NCBI GenBank assembly: GCA_039621445.1
Contig: CP154956.1
Location: 32,771,437-32,835,436 of the forward strand
Length of the DNA: 64,000 nt
Origin: Euglena gracilis
Taxonomy: Eukaryota > Euglenida > Euglenophyceae > Euglenales
Direction: 5' to 3'
A program made the position numbers and the translations under genes. Below, one piece after another: positions 58,115-64,000 of the stretch; the first letter of the stretch is position 1; each line of letters begins with the position of its first letter. A model generated the notes under the pieces. The model saw nothing but the letters and a program-made list of their open reading frames with translations. It was not told the origin of the DNA and did not search any database.

Positions 58115-59692
58115 ATGGCAACCAACAGCTGGAGAGAGGTGGCCCTCAAACACCCATTCCTTTGGATGCAAAGAAGTGGTGAACCTTTACCACTGCATTG
58201 GGTGCATCAAAGCTGTGGGACCCACTCCCCCCAAATTATGCACAAAAATCGGTGTTTTTTTTACGTTTTTCAAGGGAAAAATGGCAAAGAAAACCATAAA
58301 ACGGACTCCGGCCGGACACGTCCCGGGTGTTTCAGGTGCCAAATTTTGTCTTCTTGTAACGCAGTCCTGTTGCACAAAAGGTGTTCAACAGTCACAGGTC
58401 GTTTGCACGTCATCAATTCATTACATTTAACTGCCAAACGCATGACGCCAAAACAACAGGCCGTTCGGGCCGGGAAACAGCAGTGCAAATGTACACACGT
58501 AAGGCAGGCAAATTTTGGCCAGTCAGATGCCGTGTTCCAGTGAACACTCCACACTGCCTCTCACCACCAATTTCATCACCACGTAATCTTGGTGCAAATC
58601 ATTGGTTGGCGTGAGGAATTGCGTTCGCCAGCCGTCACGGAGCAGGAGATGGTATCCCACAACTGATGTGTTTTGATGCGCGCATTTGCGCAAATAAACA
58701 AACTTTGTTTGTGTGCTCTAAGGCCCTACAAACACATCATTTTGAAGCGGTTTATTAACGTTTGATGCGCGCATTTGCGCAAATGCGCGCATCAACAAAA
58801 GTGTCTTTATTTGCCCAACACGTCCATCACGTTTTTAAACCTTCTAGTTCATGGTCCTTAAGATGTCTTTTAACACGGAAGGAAAACGTACGTGTTTGGT
58901 GGGCGGAAATGCGCGCATCAAACGCATTTGGTGGTGCGCGCATTTGCGCAAATGCGCACATAAACAAATTTGTTGGTGCGCGCACTGGCGCCCATAAACA
59001 CGTCATTTTATCATCATCGGTGGACGTTTATTTGCGCAAATGCGCGCATCAAACACAATTGTTTTTTTTGCGCAATTGCGCGCATAAACACACATCAGTT
59101 GCGCGATGACTGGCTCACGTAGTCTGTGTGCCTGTGGTGTTGTTATCTAATGAGGCTCAGTGTGTTCTTACCGGTGGTGGCAGTGTCCAAGCCAGTTCAG
59201 GCAGCACGTCAGCACCGTTTCCAAGTGTCGTCACAAGGGGTGTGTGCCTCTCTCCCGTTTGATGTACAACAGCACAAGTCTCACCCTCCGTCCTATTAAC
59301 GTCACCTGGCAAGCAGCATGCACAGCAGACCACTGGGAGTCAATCCCCTCCAGTGGAGGGGTGTCATAGCTCATATATCGTGTTCCGGCTGTCAGGGTAC
59401 AGGGTCCCAGGGGTTACAAAAAAATCGTAAATTTGCGCAATTGCGCGCATCAAAAGGAAAAAAGCTTAAGTGCGAATTCGGCCGCCTAAGAACCGTCCCC
59501 ACTGCCTGCCCCACTGACAAACACCCATACACCGTGAGTCACACAAACAACAGCCGGACGTAACCCCGCACACACAATTCACAATACAGACTCCAGCAAC
59601 CCCCCCCCCCCCCCGACCAGTGTGGGCTGCCTGCCCCCCAGTCCCGCCTTCCCCCTCCCCTGGACGTCACAGCACAGCCCCGGCATCCTCAC

Positions 59693-60897
59693 CGCCAGCG
59701 TGTTGCGCAGCGGGCTGCCATCGATGTTTGATGCCAGCATCACCGGAGCCTGCCCAGGGTCTGACGTGGGGAGCTTGTTGCCGCCATCCCTCATCACAGT
59801 GCGTGCACGGGTGCGCCTTTTAGAATCACAGTTTTGGATCGCCAGGAGGTATGTTTGTTAGGGCACTGGGCACTAACTAGAGACGTACTGGGAATGCCTG
59901 AAATGAAGGACTTTGCAGCAAAACTTTTTTGAACTTTATTGGGGGTTTCTGGTTACAAACCAATCACCACTTTCCTGTCTGTGGTCCGGACCTTTTTTTT
60001 GTTTTTCGGCCTGGTGTGAGGGTGTTGCACATTTAATCCAGCTGTGGTTTCCCCGGCTCAGGGGCTGACACACATTGCGCACTGCGCGCAATTCGGGCAT
60101 TGTGCGCTTTTCGGGGATTTAATTGGGGAGTGGAGGGGGTGGCCCCACCTCAGGGCTGGATGGGAATTCTGGAAACCCAATGGGTGGCGGGTGGTGGGGT
60201 TGGGATCGACCACCCCTCCCCTGCCTCTTCCCGTTTTCCCCGAGGCCGCCAACTTTTACAAAAGTACCCCCCCCCCCCAATAGTAAATCCCCCAGTTTAT
60301 TATTTGGACACTTGAAGTCGGGGTCTAGGGGGGGGGGTATACTTTGGGCAAAAAAATTCGAAGTCCAAAATCGACTAAAAATCCCTCCACAGGCTCCAAT
60401 GGACACTTTCTTGGCATTGGTGGGTTTTTGCTTGAAAAATTGGTGCTTTTTTTGGCATATTTTCTGCACCAATTTCATTCATTTTGCCATTTTTTTGCAA
60501 CATTTCTGCTGCTTTTTTTTGTATGCCTTCACAGCTGCCAGAGGAGGGGTTTATTATTTGGGCGGCCGAAGTCGGTCCTCGGGGGGGGGTTATTATTTGG
60601 GGGATTTTATTATTTGGGAGGGGGTTTTATTCCTTCAAGTCAAAGTATTCCTTCGGCGCTTTCGGCTCCGGCGGAATTATCGCTTGCAAAGTGCTATGGT
60701 GGGTTGGGTGGGTCCCAACCCCATCCCTTGAAGGGGGGGGTCGACCCTCCACCAGGCCTTCCCGAAATCCCTGCCCCACCACTCACCCACGTGAAGTCAA
60801 TCCCTGGGGTCACCTGCCAACCGCCCCGCCGGTGACGCAGCTCGTGTAGGGTGTAGTGCAGTGCGTGTATGTCCGCTTCGCCAGGCCCCTGCGCCTG
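59693..60897 (-). CDS. Two exons of an unidentified reverse-strand gene
   Basis: Reverse-strand exon 60897-60787 encodes a stretch with GEADIHALHYTLHEL and GGWQVTPGIDFTW and ends at a textbook donor GTGAGT; it starts after TACAG. Exon about 59786-59693 has GNKLPTSDPGQAPVMLASN and IDGSPLRNTLA and ends at donor GTGAGG. Both have clear GC3 bias on this strand and none of comparable quality on the other. The intron between them contains the AATAATA-type element at 60280-60631. Upstream exons would be at higher coordinates, downstream ones before 59693, where element D begins. Family not recognised. A link between the two exons is likely but not proven. Confidence 0.5.
60280..60631. mobile_element. 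TTTATTATTTGG element
   Basis: Left AGTAAATCCCCCAGTTTATTATTTGG region, right TTTTATTATTTGGGAGGGGGTTTTAT. Interior CGAAGTCGG and poly-G motifs resemble the AATAATACCCCC family. Boundaries approximate. Confidence 0.5.
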
Positions 60898-61017
60898 CTG
60901 TATGTTCATTATGGGAGGGCCTGTCCTGGTATAGGACCCAATTGCAAAAAAACAGGAATTTGGTCTTTTAGCCCCTTGGTTTAGGAGCTATTTCAGAGCA
61001 CTTCGTTTGCCTTCTTG

Positions 61018-61408
61018 TCATTTCGAAGTCACTGGTACCTTTGAGCATTCTCCATTCCAGAGTGTTGGAGTGTTGGGTTCTGCTTGAAAAAGTTCTTGCC
61101 AAGATGCATCGCCATGTCCCATGACAGTGGTCCCTGAATTTGCACGTTGCATTGTAAATACTTGTTTCGCATTCCGACTAATAAGTTGTATGATTTTGTA
61201 TCTGTACTGCTGCACAGTGCAGTCGATACCCACAGCAAACTGGGCAAACTCATGTTTCTTTGGTGGGGTATTGTGGGCTCTTCTCACAAACTCCTTGTGG
61301 CCAGCGAAACCCACCCCTATGGCAGAGGTTGCAGTCGTGCTTCCGTCAGCCAGCCATGGTTTCCCTTGAAGATGCCACTGCGTTTCCTTGTGATTGCTGG
61401 CCTGGGAA
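61018..61408 (-). CDS. Possible 130-codon reverse frame, AT-richer
   Basis: Open on the reverse strand from about 61408 to TGA at 61018-61020. It encodes a hydrophilic stretch with HEFAQFAVGIDCTVQQYRYK and GHGDASWQELFQAEPNTP. Codon use is unlike the GC3-rich exons elsewhere, so it may be a transferred or mobile sequence, or simply chance. No family recognised and no splice partner assigned. Confidence 0.28.
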
Positions 61409-63054
61409 ATTAGGTGTTGGGGACTCCTGGATGGCCTTGCCGCTCAACCCTTTCTTTTAGGAAAAAAAATCAGACCACCCCCCATCTCCTTCCTGTGGCC
61501 CTGTGTTTGTTGTCTGCCTGTGATCCTGGTCGGTCCCATTCCTTGAAGAGCGTGATTGATTCCTCTGCTGAGGGACCAAAGAGGAGCCTGCCCACAAACG
61601 TTGCCATTGCACACCGGTTGGTTTGGGCCAGGGTGGACCGTCGCACGCGCCCTGTCCCTCAGCCTCCCCCCCGGGCCTGAGTGGAAAGCCCTGTGGGGAG
61701 TGAATGGGTGGGCGGGTCGCCCACCCCCGCCCCGCCTCGGGTTTACCCTGGCGCGGTTTCCTCTCAAAGAAATGGTCTGCGCCTTCCGCACGTTTGCAAC
61801 TGTTCTTGAGCTGCCCAACGATGGGTGGCGGGGGGCATCTCTTTAAGGAGGGTCACACCTCTCCCGGGGGGTCTCTCCAGCCTGTGAGCAGGCAGGGGGG
61901 GGGGGCAGGGGTGAGCAGTTCTGGTGGGAGAGGCGCCCGGCGGCCCCGCCCTGCCCGCGCTCCCTCCCCTCCGTAGCCGGATGGCGCCGCCCCAGGGGGG
62001 CGGCGGGGGGCCGGGGCCATCGCCGGCGCTGCTGACCGCCGCCTTGGCCGGGTGTGGCCCGCCCCTCCCCTGAAGCTGATCGCTGTTTGCTGGGGGGGAG
62101 TTCGACATAAGGAAGGTGTGTGGGGATAGAGGAGGGGAGTCCCCCCCTCCCTCCTGGACTAGAGGGAGGGGGTCTGGACCCCCCATCTGCCACAGGGGGG
62201 TCCGGACCGACCCCGCAGGGTACAGCAGGGATTCCCACAAATTCCTGCCACAAATATTCACAAATAAGCATGAACCAGCACGCATTTGGGAATTTTCCAA
62301 CATCATGAATAATCATGAATGGCCACGAACAACCATGAATAGTTATGAATGGGATTTTCCTCAATTGTGAACCTGTCCCTCTGAAAATAGTTTTATCCAT
62401 CAGGGAATTAATTTGTTTGTTTACCCAAATGGGAAAAGGGTGATAATTACTGTCCCTTTTACTCTCTGCAACCCTCTCTCTGTGATCTCATCTGTGCCTC
62501 CCAACTCTCCATCATCATTACCAGAGTCATCATCCCATCTCTTGACGTGTTTTACTCCTGATGAATAGGGGAACAGGTGGCTGGTGTTGGGCAAGAAGAA
62601 GGACCTAAAGGTGGGGAAAGGTTCAAAGCTTCGGGGGGGAGCAGCATTCATTTTACAAATAGGTTTAAAATATACAAGATAACTCAAGAAAAGCAACAAT
62701 TTGACACATGAGTTTGCTTTTTGGCACTTCTTTACTAATAGGTCGACCGCAAATGAAAAGAAAATTTTACTTCTGGGGACAGAGGAGGATGATAAGTGCT
62801 GTCAAAAGGTCAAGGCAATTGGGACGAACTGCGAGCTGGTGGTGGACCTTGAGGACGTGTTTGTTTGTTTGTTTGAATGCACGGTGCACCAAGGTGGATT
62901 GCAGAAACAAGTTAGGCCCGAAATGGCCGAAATGGCCAGTAATGGTCTGATGATGGCAGAAAATAATGGCCTCCAGTTCCACCTCACTCTCTTTCCTGAA
63001 TCGGCGTTGCTGAACTCCTTGGGGGGAACACCTTACCGACCTTACGACCTGTGA
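61409..63054. other. Region without assigned genes
   Basis: 61930-62060 is GC-rich and coding-like on both strands; I could not decide. 62098-62220 repeats the edge of the exon and intron at 1570-1680. A + frame at 62701-63054 (117 codons, ending YRPYDL) has a non-GC3 codon pattern and no recognised motif. 62230-62700 is AT-rich with ATGAATNRYCATGAA-like repeats. Confidence 0.35.
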
Positions 63055-63606
63055 GTGTGTGCTTGTGGGGGAAGTGTGTTGTCAGTCTGTGTTGCGGTTT
63101 CGCCCCAGGCTGGCAGGTGGGGCATCGTCAGGGGTGAGGACCCTGCCGACTTGTCTGTGTGGTGCAGACCGCTAAAAACGAGCTCTGCGTCACCCTCTTG
63201 GGGGTGGGGGGAGGCTGAAAAAACGAGCCCAAACCAAGGCAGCGCAGGACAGGAAAATGGCTCCACTACCTCTGGGGCACCCTCCAGGACACCCTCTGGG
63301 ACAGCACCCACCGGGACAGCCAAGGCCCTTCCGGTGTGGAGAGAGGCAAAAATCGCAAAAAATATGGACGGCACCCGAAGGCTTGGGACGCGAGTACCCA
63401 ATTCTAAGCCGCCGATCCCAGGGTCGCAGCACCAACCCCTTGGGGAGGGGGTGGCCTGAGCCGCGTTGTTCAGTAGGACTGCCGCTGATTTCGCCCACAA
63501 AATGGGGTGCTGGGGGCGAGGCATGGGGGTGCACAACAACCGCGCCATGCAATTCTGGGGGAAAATGTTCCATGGAACGCAGGGTCACTGTGCAAATCTC
63601 TCTTCT
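63055..63606. other. Dispersed repeat next to the terminal CT tract
   Basis: 63080-63210 is the inverse copy of 3720-3870. The remainder up to the CT tract shows no gene. Confidence 0.5.

Positions 63607-64000
<394 letters not shown>

Larger units (their letters stand above)
54895..59490. mobile_element. CTTAGGCGGCC element, copy D (4596 bp)
   Basis: Ends CTTAGGCGGCCTAATTCGCA and TGCGAATTCGGCCGCCTAAG; perfect 5-bp duplication AACCG (54890-54894, 59491-59495). Left and right parts match copies B and C in order. It is interrupted at 56077-58114 by a nested 2-kb element; the core without it is about 2.55 kb. Dense TTTGCGCAAATGCGC palindromes at 55380-55660 and 58670-59080. Confidence 0.93.

Overview
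This window looks like nuclear DNA of an intron-rich, repeat-rich, GC-rich photosynthetic eukaryote, most likely an alga. There is no operon structure, no ribosome-binding sites, no tRNA or rRNA, and no long intact reading frame. Coding potential comes as short exons (about 45-230 bp) whose third codon positions are nearly all G or C, bounded by GT-AG and sometimes GC-AG introns. Two gene types suggest the lineage: a plant/alga-type aldo-keto reductase and a tandem pair of PPDK-regulatory-protein (DUF299, PF03618) genes. Regular use of GC donors together with very high GC resembles haptophyte or pelagophyte algae, but this placement is inference.

Layout. 724-9914 (+): a proline-rich, acidic protein of unknown function with a ~6 kb repeat-filled intron. 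12713-12891 (+): an orphan coding exon. 13357-20949 (+): an aldo-keto reductase in about 12 exons, with a 2.7 kb transposon-like element in one intron. 22955-34324 (+): PDRP copy A, carrying two more elements of the same family in its introns and apparently lacking the exons for the DUF299 core. 35535-41638 (+): PDRP copy B, complete through the domain. 47441-48287 (+): a small predicted type I membrane protein. 50828-54842 (+): another proline-rich protein of unknown function. 59693-60897 (-): two exons of a reverse-strand gene. The remainder is intron or intergenic DNA full of repeats.

The repeats are the most striking part. Four copies (2.7-4.6 kb) of one terminal-inverted-repeat family begin CTTAGGCGGCC. 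Three have perfect 5-bp target duplications and the fourth an imperfect one. Their interiors are dense in short GCGC-centred palindromes, and I see no transposase. Inside two of them sit further inserted elements with 8-bp target duplications. One of these is a 2.0 kb fold-back unit carrying about 19 copies of a 77-bp tandem repeat. A second population of short (140-700 bp) elements with 8-bp duplications, usually with termini starting CA, lies in introns, sometimes within tens of bases of a splice acceptor. They may be hAT-like MITEs that act like introners.

Limits: exon boundaries were set by hand from reading-frame phase, codon bias and splice dinucleotides. First exons, promoters and polyadenylation sites are mostly unidentified.
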